Assembly (NCBI GenBank): GCA_046565505.1
Contig: JBKHYJ010000066.1
Coordinates: forward strand, 55,478-119,477
DNA length: 64,000 bases
Source of the DNA: JBKHYJ01 sp046565505
Lineage (GTDB): Bacteria > Acidobacteriota > Blastocatellia > UBA7656
Reading direction: 5' to 3'
In this document: piece by piece, positions 51,061 through 60,742 of the stretch
How positions within the stretch are numbered: position 1 is the stretch's first letter
How the letters are laid out: each line of letters begins with the position of its first letter
Position numbers and translations under genes: made by a program
The notes under the pieces: model-generated
What the model was told of the DNA's origin: nothing
Seen by the model: only the letters and a program-made list of their open reading frames with translations
Databases searched by the model: none

Positions 51061-52321
51061 TAACGAAGCAAGCCAAATGCAAAAGCGTTTGGTAGCGGCG
51101 CGCGCGGCGACCGCCCGCCAGAGCCAGATGGCTGGCAGTCGCCCGCGCGTGCTGCATCTCATCACGAGCTTCGAGGCGGGCGGGACGGAGCGGCAGGCCG
51201 TCGAGCTTTTGAAGCGGCTCGACCGCGAGCAGTTCGACGTGCGGCTGGCGGCGATCCGTAAGGAGGGCCCATTCTACGAAGAGATTGCCCCGCTCTTCCC
51301 CGACGTGCCCGAGTTCCGGCTCACGAGTTTCTATAACAGGGGCGCGGTCAGGCAGTTGGCGAGGTTCGCGCGGCTGATAGCGACCGAGCGCATAGACATA
51401 ATCCACGCCCACGGCTTCTATGACTCATTGTTCGCGGCCGTGGCGGGGCGGCTGGCGGGCGTGCCCGTCATCGCCAGCCAGCGCCATTTGAAGCTGTCGG
51501 ACCGCAGGGCGCACAGGCTGGGGACGCGCGCCATCCACCGGCTCGCCAGCAAGGTGGTCGTCAACTCAGAGGCGATCCGCAGGGCGATAATTGAAAGCGG
51601 CAGCGCGCGGGCCGATAAGATCGTCGTGATCAGGAACGGGCTGCGCCCGATCTCGGACGACCCGGCGGCGGAGTCGTACGGCCTCGCGTCAGACCCCGAG
51701 GATTCGGCGGCCTGCGGCGAGATGAGGCTGAGGATGCGCGACTCGCTTCGCCGCGAGCTGGGACTGGGCGGGCGCGCGAAGCTGGTCGGGATGGTCGCGA
51801 GGCTCGCCCCGGTAAAGGGCCACCACTACTTCATACGGGCCGCGGCCCGCGTCGCCCGCGAGGACGCCGACGTTCATTTCGTCCTGGTAGGCGATGGGCC
51901 CTCGCGGCGTGAGATCGAGGACGAATGCGCGCGGGCGGGCATAGCTCACCGCGTGCACATGCTCGGTGACCGCCGTGACGCGAGGCTGCTGGTCTGGGCC
52001 TTCGATGTCGCCGCGCTCACGTCTTTGAACGAGGGGCTGCCGAACTCCGTGATGGAGGCGATGAGCGCGGGCGTGCCGACGGTGGCGACGGCCGTGGGCG
52101 GCACGGTCGAGCTGATCGCGGATAATGACACGGGCTACCTCGTCCCGCCGGCCGACGTAGATGCGCTGGCGGCGCGCATCGCTTTCGCGCTGAAGAACGA
52201 GGCCATAAGCGAGGCCATAGGTCGGAGGGGCCGCGAGTTCATCACGGGCCAGTTCGGCATGCGGCGGATGGTCAGGTCGGTGCAGCAGTTATATGACGAA
52301 GTAATGAGAGAGCGCCTTTGA
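51041..52321 (+). CDS. GT4-type glycosyltransferase
   Basis: A 426-residue GT-B enzyme. VLHLITSFEAGGTERQAVELL begins the acceptor domain. The donor domain has LVGMVARLAPVKGHHYFIRAA, HFVLVGDGPSRREIE, LTSLNEGLPNSVMEAMSAGVPTVAT (E-x7-E) and NDTGYLVPPAD. Substrate unknown. The start is ATG at 51041, overlapping the preceding gene by 20 bases, with GAAGGG upstream; later Mets at 51077 and 51128 are also possible. It belongs to the main plus-strand operon. Confidence 0.88.
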   Translation: MGLVLVNNEASQMQKRLVAARAATARQSQMAGSRPRVLHLITSFEAGGTERQAVELLKRLDREQFDVRLAAIRKEGPFYEEIAPLFPDVPEFRLTSFYNRGAVRQLARFARLIATERIDIIHAHGFYDSLFAAVAGRLAGVPVIASQRHLKLSDRRAHRLGTRAIHRLASKVVVNSEAIRRAIIESGSARADKIVVIRNGLRPISDDPAAESYGLASDPEDSAACGEMRLRMRDSLRRELGLGGRAKLVGMVARLAPVKGHHYFIRAAARVAREDADVHFVLVGDGPSRREIEDECARAGIAHRVHMLGDRRDARLLVWAFDVAALTSLNEGLPNSVMEAMSAGVPTVATAVGGTVELIADNDTGYLVPPADVDALAARIAFALKNEAISEAIGRRGREFITGQFGMRRMVRSVQQLYDEVMRERL

Positions 52322-52335
52322 CACAGAGGATCGGC

Positions 52336-53472
52336 ATGGCATATCAGAAAAAACCTATTAAAGTCTGCCTCGTGGTCGCGTCGCTGGACATACTGGGCGG
52401 CCAGTCGATACAGGCGCTGCGCCTGCTGGAAGGGCTCCGGCGCTCGGGCGAAGTGGACGCCGAGGTGCTGCCGATCAACCCGCGCCTGCCCGGGCCGCTC
52501 CGCGCGCTACAGCGCGTCAAGTACGTCCGAACGGTCGTCACCTCGATCCTGTACGTGGCGTCGCTGCTCGTCAAGCTGCCGCGGTTCGACGTGGTGCAGG
52601 TCTTCTCGGCCTCCAATCTTTCATTCCTGATCTCGCCCGCCCCTGCCGTCGTCATAGCGAAGCTGTTCGGCAAGCCGGTGATATTGAATTACCACAGCGG
52701 CCAGGCCGAAGAGCACCTGAAGAATTACCCGGGGACGGCGATCCCAGTCATAAGGCTGGCCGACCGCCTGGTCGTGCCCTCCGGTTTTCTGGTCGATGTC
52801 TTCGCGAAATTCGGCATCCGCGCGGAGGCGATCTTCAACACCGTGGACTTCTCGCGCTTCAAGTATCGCAGGCGCGACTCTCTGCGGCCCGTCCTCTTCG
52901 CGAACCGCAACCTTGAGTCGCACTACAACGTCGAGTGCGCGCTGCGGGCCTTCTCGCTGGTCCAGCGCGAGGTGCCGGCGGCCCGCCTGATCGTCGCGGG
53001 CGATGGGAGCGAGCGGGCGAAGCTCCATGCGGTCGCGGCGGGGCTCGGGCTCAGGAACGTGGAGTTCGTGGGCGCGGTGCCGCCCGAGCGCATGCCCGCT
53101 TTGTACGACAGCGCGGACATTTACTTGAACTCGTCGGACGTAGACAACATGCCGCTGTCGATCCTCGAAGCGTTCGCCTGCGGGCTCCCTGTCGTGACGA
53201 CCGAGGCGGGAGGCATCCCCTACATCGTCACCGACTTCGAGACGGGGCTGCTCGCCCGGCGCGGGGACTACCGCGCGCTCGCCGCCTCGGTCCTTCGCCT
53301 GCTGGCCGATAACGCACTGGCGTCGAAGCTAGCGGGCCAGGCGCGCGAAGAGTGTCGCAAGTATGAGTGGTCCGCCGTCAGCGGCCAGTGGCACGGGCTT
53401 TACCGCGAGCTGGCCCCAGAGAAAGTCGCGGTCGAAGGCGAGCGGGTGGGGGTGATGGAGCAGCGCCCGTAG
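52336..53472 (+). CDS. GT4-type glycosyltransferase
   Basis: A 378-residue GT-B enzyme. KVCLVVASLDILGGQSIQALRLL begins the acceptor domain. ARLIVAGDGSERAK, DIYLNSSDVDNMPLSILEAFACGLPVVTT and FETGLLARRGDY belong to the donor domain. It is a clear but distinct paralogue of the preceding enzyme and probably adds another sugar. ATG at 52336 with AGAGGA upstream; an in-frame TTG at 52318 overlaps the previous stop. Confidence 0.88.
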   Translation: MAYQKKPIKVCLVVASLDILGGQSIQALRLLEGLRRSGEVDAEVLPINPRLPGPLRALQRVKYVRTVVTSILYVASLLVKLPRFDVVQVFSASNLSFLISPAPAVVIAKLFGKPVILNYHSGQAEEHLKNYPGTAIPVIRLADRLVVPSGFLVDVFAKFGIRAEAIFNTVDFSRFKYRRRDSLRPVLFANRNLESHYNVECALRAFSLVQREVPAARLIVAGDGSERAKLHAVAAGLGLRNVEFVGAVPPERMPALYDSADIYLNSSDVDNMPLSILEAFACGLPVVTTEAGGIPYIVTDFETGLLARRGDYRALAASVLRLLADNALASKLAGQAREECRKYEWSAVSGQWHGLYRELAPEKVAVEGERVGVMEQRP

Positions 53473-53481
53473 GAGATGAAT

Positions 53482-54465
53482 ATGGCAGAAGCGCTGGCAA
53501 GGAAAGAGGTCGGCTCGCACGCCGTAGAGGTGGCGAGCGGCGAGCGGTTCGAGTTCGGGAAGAACTGGGGCAGGTTCCTGAGCCTGCTCGACGACAGCCG
53601 GATCGCCGCGGCCGAAGCGTCGCTCAAGAGTATGCTCGGCGTCGAGAGCCTCGAAGGGAAGAGCTTCCTGGACATAGGGTCCGGCAGCGGGCTGTTCAGC
53701 CTCGTCGCGCGGCGGCTCGGCGCGCGCGTTCACTCTTTCGATTACGACCCGCAATCGGTGGCCTGCACGGCGGAGCTACGGCGGCGCTATTTCCCGAACG
53801 ATGGCCGGTGGGTCGTCGAGCAAGGCTCGGCGTTAGACCGCGAGTACCTGGAGTCGCTCGGGACGTTCGACGTAGTTTACTCGTGGGGCGTGCTGCACCA
53901 CACAGGCCGCATGTGGCAGGCGTTGGAGAACGCGCTGCTGCCCGTCGCCGACGGCGGGAAGCTCTTCATCGCCATCTACAACGACACGGGCAGCCAGAGC
54001 GCGCGGTGGAAGTGGATCAAGCGGACCTACAACAGCCTGCCGAAGTTCTTGAGGCTGCCCTTCACGCTGGTAGTGATAGCGCCCGGCGAAGGCAAGTCCG
54101 CCGCGCGCGCCTTGCTCTCCCTGCGCGTGCGCGAGTACGTCAGGTCGTGGACGAAGGTCTCGATGGACAGGGGGATGAGCCGCTGGCGCGACATAGTCGA
54201 TTGGGTCGGGGGCTACCCGTACGAGGTCGCGACGCCGGAGGAGATATTCGACTTCTACCAGGCGCGGGGGTTCTCCCTGTCGAGGTTGAAATGCGGGCGC
54301 GTGGGCCTCGGCTGCAACGAGTTCGTGTTCGTGAAAGAGGCTTCGCGGGCGCGGGCGGACGCGGCCCCTGTCGGACTAAAGCCTTACAAAGAAGTCGCGG
54401 GCCGGCGCGATTTCAAATCCAACGGCAACGGTTTGCCAAAAGCAAATTCGACCGGCGCGAGGTGA
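53482..54465 (+). CDS. Class I SAM-dependent methyltransferase
   Basis: A 327-residue methyltransferase with the glycine-rich SAM loop SFLDIGSGSGLFSLVARR (about 58-75), VHSFDYDP (ribose-binding acidic residue) and VVYSWGVLHHTGRM. The C-terminal portion is not in common families I recognise. It may O-methylate a sugar of the polymer. ATG at 53482 with AGGAG at 6 bases; a second in-frame ATG lies 6 bases earlier. It lies 9 bases after a GT4 gene. Confidence 0.87.
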   Translation: MAEALARKEVGSHAVEVASGERFEFGKNWGRFLSLLDDSRIAAAEASLKSMLGVESLEGKSFLDIGSGSGLFSLVARRLGARVHSFDYDPQSVACTAELRRRYFPNDGRWVVEQGSALDREYLESLGTFDVVYSWGVLHHTGRMWQALENALLPVADGGKLFIAIYNDTGSQSARWKWIKRTYNSLPKFLRLPFTLVVIAPGEGKSAARALLSLRVREYVRSWTKVSMDRGMSRWRDIVDWVGGYPYEVATPEEIFDFYQARGFSLSRLKCGRVGLGCNEFVFVKEASRARADAAPVGLKPYKEVAGRRDFKSNGNGLPKANSTGAR

Positions 54466-54491
54466 GGCGGGGGCGCGATTACAGGATGGCG

Positions 54492-55277
54492 ATGAACGGA
54501 GCCAGCATTAAAGAACTAGAGCAGGTAGAGATCGGGCGCAGCATGATTGAGGCGCGCAACACGGACACTTCCGCCCTGCGCGCGAGCGAGAGCACGATCA
54601 ATCGCTACATGGACCCGCCCGCCGACACCTGTTTCCCCCTCGAATACGCTTTCCACCTGCTCGGCGACGTGCGCGGCAAATCCGTGCTCGAGTTCGGGTG
54701 CGGGTCGGGTGAAAATACGGTCCTGCTGGCGAAGCGCGGCGCGGAAGTCTGCGCGCTGGATATTTCCGAGGCGCTCATACAGGTCGCCAGGCAGCGGCTA
54801 GAAGTTAATGGAATCAGCCGGGGGGTGAAATTCTGCGTCGCTTCCGCTTACGAGATTCCGCTGCCGGACGAGTCCGTCGATGTCGTGTTCGGCATGGCGA
54901 TACTCCACCACCTGGAGCTTGAGCCGGCGGCCCGCGAGGTCCGCCGCGTGCTGCGCAAGGGAGGGAGGGCGATCTTCAAAGAGCCGGTCCGCAACTCGAA
55001 GCTGCTTGGGGTGCTGCGCGGCCTTATCCCATACCGCGCGCCTGACATCTCCCCGTTCGAGCGGCCGCTTACGGACACGGAGATGGAGGGCTTCGCCGAT
55101 GGCTACAGCCATTATCACAGCAAGGCGTTCATGCTGCCATCGCTGAGGCTGGCGAGCATTCTGCCCGTCCTGCGCAAATACACCGATTCGCTCCAGCGCA
55201 TGGACGGCGCCATATTGCACAAGTTCCCTTCGCTCGGCTACTACGGGACGGTGCGCGTCGTGGAGATGGTCAAGTAG
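54492..55277 (+). CDS. Class I SAM-dependent methyltransferase
   Basis: A 261-residue methyltransferase. The SAM loop VLEFGCGSGENTVLLAKRG lies near residue 60, with VCALDIS and FGMAILHHLELE following. It shows little similarity to the preceding methyltransferase outside the SAM-binding core, so it probably modifies another position. It follows the previous gene by about 26 bases. The start is ATG at 54492 (AGGA 5 bases upstream) or ATG at 54486. Confidence 0.87.
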   Translation: MNGASIKELEQVEIGRSMIEARNTDTSALRASESTINRYMDPPADTCFPLEYAFHLLGDVRGKSVLEFGCGSGENTVLLAKRGAEVCALDISEALIQVARQRLEVNGISRGVKFCVASAYEIPLPDESVDVVFGMAILHHLELEPAAREVRRVLRKGGRAIFKEPVRNSKLLGVLRGLIPYRAPDISPFERPLTDTEMEGFADGYSHYHSKAFMLPSLRLASILPVLRKYTDSLQRMDGAILHKFPSLGYYGTVRVVEMVK

Positions 55278-55298
55278 GCCGGGCCTGAAAGAGTGAGG

Positions 55299-57848
55299 AT
55301 GTCTGTAAGCATCGCACAGTTGAAGAAGCTTCGGAACAAGGACCTGCGGGAGGTCAGGGTGCGCGGCAGGCAGGAGCTTGCCAAGCTCGGCGAGCGGCTG
55401 CTCGGCTCGGGTACCGCCGAGATGAGCGACGCCGCGCTGCTTGCGGAAGTACTACCCTCGGCGCGCAATGGGTCAGGGGGAGGGACCAGCGCGCTCATAC
55501 TCGATAGGATACGGTCGGTCGTGACCGGGGCGCGAGACGATTCCCGCGCGCAGACCTTCTTCCCGTCGCTCGCGCGGCGCGAAGAGGTCGTGTCCGTCAT
55601 GGGGCGGCGCTTCCCTGCCGAGCGCCGCGCGTTGATCGAGCGCGCCGACCGCGCCATCGCCGGCCGGTTCGACCTGCTGGGCCTGAGCGGCATCAGTTTC
55701 GGCTCGCCCATTGACTGGCACCTCGAACCCACGACGGGCAAGCGCGCGCCGCTCGACCACTGGAGCAAGATCGACTACCTGGACGCGGCCGTCGCGGGCG
55801 ACAAGAAAGTGACGTGGGAATTGAACCGCCACTCCCACTTCGTGACGCTCGGGCAGGCGTACTGGCTCACGCGTGACGAGCGGTACGCCGAAGCGTTCGT
55901 GCGGCAAGCCTCATCATGGATGGACGCGAACCCGCCCAAGCGCGGGATAAACTGGGCGAGCAGCCTTGAGCTTGCCTTCCGCTCGATAGCATGGCTTTGG
56001 GCGCTGCACCTGTTTTCGGCCTCGCGCCATCTGGGGCAGGGATTCGTCACGCGGCTGCTGAAGTGCCTCGTGTCGCATGGCCGCCACATTGAATCCTACC
56101 TGTCTTACTACTTCAGCCCGAACACGCACCTGACGGGCGAGGCGCTCGGGCTGTTTTACCTGGGGGCCGCGCTGCCGGAATTCAACAGGTCGGGCCGCTG
56201 GCGCGAGATGGGCCTGGGCATACTGCTGGAACAACTGCCCATACACGTCCGCGGGGACGGCGTTTACTTCGAGCAGACGTCTTATTACCACCGCTACACG
56301 ATAGATTTCTACACGCACCTGCTGGCGCTCGGCGCCGCTTGCGGCGTCGCCCTCCCGGCCGTGATCGAAGAGAGGCTGGCGCTGGCCCTCGATCACCTGA
56401 TGTGGATCAAGAGGCCCGACGGCACCTGGCCCCTGATAGGCGATGACGACGGGGGGCAGTTGATCCGGCTGGGCGCGCGGCGGCCGGATGATTTCCGCGA
56501 CACGCTCGCGACGGGCGCGGCGCTGCTCGGGCGCGGCGACTGGAAGCAGGTCGCCGGAGAAGCGGCGGTCGAGACGCTGTGGCTGCTCGGGCCTGACGGC
56601 CTTGCGCGGTACGACGAGTTGGAGGCACGCCGGCCCTCCGCGGAGGGTCGCGCCTTTCCCGAAGGCGGCTATTACGTGATGCGCGACGGCTGGTCGGAAG
56701 ACTCGGCCTTCGCCCTGATAGACTGCGGGCCGCATGGGGCGAGCAGTTGCGGGCACGCCCACGCGGACGCGCTCGCCATCGAGTTCGCCTCGGGCGAGGC
56801 GAGCTGGCTCGTAGACGCGGGCACGTTCACCTACACGGCGGACCTGAGCGCGCGCGACCTGTTTCGCGGGACCGCCGCGCACAACACGGTCACGGTTGAT
56901 GGCGAATCGCAATCGGTCCCCGACGGCCCCTTCTCCTGGAAGCACGTCGCCTCCGCGGCGGCGCGGGATTTCATCGCCGAAGAGAGCTTCAATTACTTTG
57001 AAGGCTCGCACGATGGCTACGAGCGACTGACTGACCCGGTCACGCACGCGCGCGCGGTCTTGTTAATGAAGCGCGACGCGCGGCTTTCGCTGCCCACCTA
57101 TCTGATCGTCCGTGACCGCATGGCTGCGCGCCATTGCCATGACTACGCCATACGCTACCACCTGCCGGCGCGCTGCCGTGCGGCAGCGAAAGACGACCGG
57201 ATCGAAGCTTCGCACGGGGGCGGCGCGAAGCTATCTATCAGCGTTTTCGGCGAGACGGAGCCGAAATCGCGCGTGACGCAGGGGGCGGTGTCGCGCGTCT
57301 ATGGGAAGAGCGAGCCTGCCCCCGTTGCCGTCTTTGAAGCCACAGGCGAAAGGGACCAGGAATTCATGAGCTTCATCCTTCCATTGACCGCAAAGAATCA
57401 GGCCGCGCGGGTCGAGCGACAGGCGACGGGCGTCGCGCGCGCGGGGGCTTTCACGGTCTCGTCCGAAGGCTCGTACGACGTAGTGATAACAGGCAACGGG
57501 GTCAGCCCCGTCGAGTGCAAACGCCTGAGCGCGGTCGCCTCAATGGCGTGGGCCAGGTTTGCGGGAAACAGGCTGCTGCGCGCCTGCATGGTCAGGGGCA
57601 GGAACATAGAGGTCAAAGACGCCATCTCGTTTGCCGCTTCGGAAACCGTCAAGAACTGCGTGATTCAGGTGAATAACGGCTGCGTAGATATTTCGGTAGA
57701 AGGCGCGGCCCGATTCGAGCTCATAACCAACGAACCGGCGGGCAAGGTCATCATCAACGGTACGAGTCTTGCTCTACAACCCGATCAAATCCGCGCGACC
57801 TTCCACAAGAAAAATGGCGAGTGGGAGCTGGCGGAATCTGATTCATAA
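55299..57848 (+). CDS. Heparinase II/III family protein (uronic-acid polymer lyase-like)
   Basis: An 849-residue two-domain protein. The N-terminal (alpha/alpha) toroid (about 60-420) has LSYYFSPNTHLTGEALGLF and YYHRYTIDFY. The C-terminal heparinase II/III beta-sandwich (from about 455) has HGASSCGHAHADALAIEF, LVDAGTFTYTAD and GTAAHNTVTVDGESQS, which are characteristic. No signal peptide is visible, which is unusual for secreted lyases. In biosynthetic clusters such proteins may cleave or edit the uronic-acid polymer, or act as epimerases. ATG at 55299 with AAGAG upstream. Confidence 0.9.
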   Translation: MSVSIAQLKKLRNKDLREVRVRGRQELAKLGERLLGSGTAEMSDAALLAEVLPSARNGSGGGTSALILDRIRSVVTGARDDSRAQTFFPSLARREEVVSVMGRRFPAERRALIERADRAIAGRFDLLGLSGISFGSPIDWHLEPTTGKRAPLDHWSKIDYLDAAVAGDKKVTWELNRHSHFVTLGQAYWLTRDERYAEAFVRQASSWMDANPPKRGINWASSLELAFRSIAWLWALHLFSASRHLGQGFVTRLLKCLVSHGRHIESYLSYYFSPNTHLTGEALGLFYLGAALPEFNRSGRWREMGLGILLEQLPIHVRGDGVYFEQTSYYHRYTIDFYTHLLALGAACGVALPAVIEERLALALDHLMWIKRPDGTWPLIGDDDGGQLIRLGARRPDDFRDTLATGAALLGRGDWKQVAGEAAVETLWLLGPDGLARYDELEARRPSAEGRAFPEGGYYVMRDGWSEDSAFALIDCGPHGASSCGHAHADALAIEFASGEASWLVDAGTFTYTADLSARDLFRGTAAHNTVTVDGESQSVPDGPFSWKHVASAAARDFIAEESFNYFEGSHDGYERLTDPVTHARAVLLMKRDARLSLPTYLIVRDRMAARHCHDYAIRYHLPARCRAAAKDDRIEASHGGGAKLSISVFGETEPKSRVTQGAVSRVYGKSEPAPVAVFEATGERDQEFMSFILPLTAKNQAARVERQATGVARAGAFTVSSEGSYDVVITGNGVSPVECKRLSAVASMAWARFAGNRLLRACMVRGRNIEVKDAISFAASETVKNCVIQVNNGCVDISVEGAARFELITNEPAGKVIINGTSLALQPDQIRATFHKKNGEWELAESDS

Positions 57849-57860
57849 GGCGAGAAGACT

Positions 57861-59897
57861 ATGTGTGGAATCTGCGGCATCGCCGCCCCGAAGAGATTGA
57901 ATCGCAGAATTGACGAAGACCTGCTTGTCCGCATGCGCGACGTGCTGACACACCGCGGGCCGGACGACGCGGGAACTTTTTACGGCGACACGGTCGCGCT
58001 CGGCCACCGCCGCCTGTCAATAGTGGACCTCAGCGGCGGGCAGCAGCCGATGGCGAACGAGGATGGCACCGTCTGGATTACGTTTAACGGTGAAATCTAC
58101 AACCACGCGGAGCTGCGCCCGGGCCTTGAAGACCGCGGGCACAAGTACGCGACGACGAGCGACACGGAGACCATCATCCACCTCTATGAAGAGCGCGGCC
58201 CGCGCGTGGTCGAAGAGCTTCGCGGGATGTTCACCTTCGCGATTTGGGACCGGCGGAAGCAAGAGCTTCTGCTCGCGCGCGACCGGCTGGGTATCAAGCC
58301 GCTCTATTACTGCCTAACCGACGAGGGCGTTATATATTTCGCCTCCGAGATCAAGGCGCTCATCGAAGCAGGCGCGGTGCGGCCCGAACTCAATTACGAC
58401 GCCTTGGCCGATTACTCCGCGAACCGCTACACGTCCGGCGAGCAGACCATGTTCCGCGGCGTGAAGCGGCTGCTGCCCGGCCACACCCTGGTATGGGCCG
58501 ACGGGCGCGTGGAGACCGACCGCTACTGGGACGTCAGCTTCGAGAAGCCCGAAGAGTCGCTCGCCGACGAGGAGTGCGTCGAGCAGTTCGCCGAACTGTT
58601 CCGCGAGTCGGTAAGGCTGCGCCTGATGGCGGACGTGCCGCTCGGGATGTTCCTGTCGGGGGGGATAGATTCGAGCGCGATAGCGGCGGTGATGAGCGAG
58701 ATGGTCGCGGAGCGGATCAAGACATTCTCGGTCGCCTTCGCCGAGCGCGAGGCTAACGAGCTCGAGTACGCGCGGTCCGTCGCCCGCGCCTTCGGGACGG
58801 ACCATCACGAGATAGTCATCAGCCCCGCGCAATTTTTCGACGCGCTGCCCTCGCTCGTCTACCAGGAGGACGAGCCTATCGCCCACCCGTCGAGCCTGCC
58901 GCTTTATTTCGTGTCGAAGCTCGCGGCAGAGCATGTCAAAGTGGTGCTGACGGGCGAGGGGGCCGACGAGTTGCTGGCAGGCTACGGGAAATATCGCACG
59001 ACCGTGTACAACCTCGCGCTGGGCCGCGCCTACACGCGGGCTACCCCGGAAGGCCTGCGGCGCGCGGTCAGGCGCGCGTTGGAGAGCGCGCCCATCGGCC
59101 CCAGGATCAAGCAGAGGATGGCGCGGACGTTCCTCTTCCGGCCGCCCACTATCGAAGACATCTATTTCGACAACTTCTCCGTATTCTCCCGCTCGATGCA
59201 GGAGTCTCTTTTCACGCGCGAGGCGCGCGAGCGCATGACGGAGCGCGACCCTTACCGCTCGTCTGTCGATTGCATGAAAGAGTCCGACGCCACCGAATTG
59301 TTAGACCGGTTGCTGGCGGCGGACATGAAGACGTACCTGCAGGAGTTGCTGATGAAGCAGGACCAGATGAGCATGGCCGCCTCCATCGAGAGCCGCGTCC
59401 CGTTCCTAGACCACAGGCTGGTCGAGTTCTCCGCACGCCTCCCGGTGCGGATGAAGCTGCGGGGGCTGGAGACCAAGCGCGTGCTGAGGCGGGCCATGCG
59501 AGGCAGGCTGCCGGCGCAGATACTCACGCGCAAGAAGATGGGCTTCCCGGTGCCCGTAGGGGGGTGGCTGCGCGGGGCTTATAGGCACGTGCTGGACGAG
59601 TACGTGCTGGGGGCGAGGGCGAGGGCGCGCGGCATTTTCGACCGCGGGTTCGTCGAGACTGTAGTGGCGCGACATATGGCCGGCGAGAACCACGCGGAGC
59701 GGCTGTGGTCGCTTATCAATTTCGAGATTTGGCAGCGCCAGTTCATCGACCGGGAAGACACGAGCAAGAAGATCGGCTCCCCGTTCGAGCCCGCGGGCGC
59801 GTTGCGCGCGGCGACGATCCCCGCGGCGGCGGCCCCGTCCCGGCCGAGGGTCAAAGTGGTGAGCGAGACGAAGGGAACGGAAAGGGAGTGCGCCTGA
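57861..59897 (+). CDS. AsnB-type asparagine synthase (glutamine-hydrolysing) 2
   Basis: A 678-residue class II amidotransferase with Cys2 (MCGICG), RGPDDAGTF, FNGEIYNHAEL, FLSGGIDSSAIAAV (near 265), HHEIVIS and LTGEGADELLAGYGKY. The C-terminal region extends about 40 residues beyond the usual end and is rich in Ala/Pro. It is a paralogue of the copy at 46283; LLAGYGKYRT versus LFAGYERYVI suggests different substrate pockets. It probably amidates a sugar carboxylate. The TGA overlaps the next ATG (TGATG). Confidence 0.92.
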   Translation: MCGICGIAAPKRLNRRIDEDLLVRMRDVLTHRGPDDAGTFYGDTVALGHRRLSIVDLSGGQQPMANEDGTVWITFNGEIYNHAELRPGLEDRGHKYATTSDTETIIHLYEERGPRVVEELRGMFTFAIWDRRKQELLLARDRLGIKPLYYCLTDEGVIYFASEIKALIEAGAVRPELNYDALADYSANRYTSGEQTMFRGVKRLLPGHTLVWADGRVETDRYWDVSFEKPEESLADEECVEQFAELFRESVRLRLMADVPLGMFLSGGIDSSAIAAVMSEMVAERIKTFSVAFAEREANELEYARSVARAFGTDHHEIVISPAQFFDALPSLVYQEDEPIAHPSSLPLYFVSKLAAEHVKVVLTGEGADELLAGYGKYRTTVYNLALGRAYTRATPEGLRRAVRRALESAPIGPRIKQRMARTFLFRPPTIEDIYFDNFSVFSRSMQESLFTREARERMTERDPYRSSVDCMKESDATELLDRLLAADMKTYLQELLMKQDQMSMAASIESRVPFLDHRLVEFSARLPVRMKLRGLETKRVLRRAMRGRLPAQILTRKKMGFPVPVGGWLRGAYRHVLDEYVLGARARARGIFDRGFVETVVARHMAGENHAERLWSLINFEIWQRQFIDREDTSKKIGSPFEPAGALRAATIPAAAAPSRPRVKVVSETKGTERECA

Positions 59898-60742
59898 TGG
59901 AGGCCATAAACACCGGCATGAAGAACGTAATGTCGATCGACCTTGAGGACTGGTTTTGCGTGCACAACCTGAGCCACCTCATCAAGAAGCAGGATTGGGA
60001 TGGCTGCGAGCTGAGGGTTTACGACAGCACGCGGCGCGTGCTCAACCTCCTGGAGAAGCACAAGACGCGCGCCACCTTCTTCGTCCTCGGCTGGATCGCG
60101 GAGAGGCTGCCGGAGCTCATACGCGAGATAGAGGACAAGGGCCACGACATCGGCGTGCACGGGTACAGCCACCTGCTGCTCACGCAAATCACGCCGCGCG
60201 AATTTGAAGAGGACTTGTCGAAGGCCATTCGGACGCTGGAGGATTGCGGCGTGCGGCAGAAGCTGATAGGGTTCCGCGCGCCCTCATTCACCATAGTGGA
60301 GAAGACGAAGAAGTGGGCCTTCAGTATTCTTGAGAAATACAACTTCCGTTACGACTCTTCGATCTTCCCCGTGGGCTTTCACCCCGATTATGGGCTGCCG
60401 GACACGCCGCTCAGCCCATACAAGGTCACGGAGCGCCTGACAGAGTTTCCGCTTAGCTGCCTTGAGATGTTCGGCAAGCGGTTCCCTTTCAGCGGCGGCG
60501 GGTACTTCAGGCTCTTCCCGTACGCCTACACGAAGTACTGCCTGAGGAAGTTCAACCAGCAGGGCAGGCCCGCGGTATTCTACCTGCACCCGTGGGAGCT
60601 GGACTCGAAGCAGCCGAGGGTGCGGCTGCCGCTTACGAAACAGATTCGCCATTATCACAACCTCGATAAGACGGAGGGCAGGCTCGACATGCTGCTTGGC
60701 GATTTTCAATTCACAACAATGAGGGAGGTATTAGGCCTGTGA
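59897..60742 (+). CDS. Polysaccharide deacetylase, XrtA-locus type
   Basis: A 281-residue NodB-fold deacetylase without signal peptide. Motif 1 is MSIDLEDWF (catalytic Asp and metal Asp in residues 15-18). Motif 2 is GHDIGVHGYSH (metal His88 and His92). RAPSF and FPLSCLEMFGKRFPFSGGGYFR follow. The pattern matches deacetylases of PEP-CTERM/exosortase loci. It would remove N-acetyl groups from the precursor glycan, probably in the cytoplasm. ATG at 59897 is coupled to the upstream stop (TGATG), and the stop overlaps the next start (GTGA). Confidence 0.92.
   Translation: MEAINTGMKNVMSIDLEDWFCVHNLSHLIKKQDWDGCELRVYDSTRRVLNLLEKHKTRATFFVLGWIAERLPELIREIEDKGHDIGVHGYSHLLLTQITPREFEEDLSKAIRTLEDCGVRQKLIGFRAPSFTIVEKTKKWAFSILEKYNFRYDSSIFPVGFHPDYGLPDTPLSPYKVTERLTEFPLSCLEMFGKRFPFSGGGYFRLFPYAYTKYCLRKFNQQGRPAVFYLHPWELDSKQPRVRLPLTKQIRHYHNLDKTEGRLDMLLGDFQFTTMREVLGL

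Noticed and set aside
53367..54485. Long frame leading into the second methyltransferase as a 636-residue protein
   Set aside because: The first part overlaps a GT4 end and another methyltransferase in a different frame and is arginine-rich noise. Only the part from 54492 is a real methyltransferase.
55914..57047. 377-codon open frame on minus across the heparinase gene
   Set aside because: Antisense to conserved heparinase II/III motifs.
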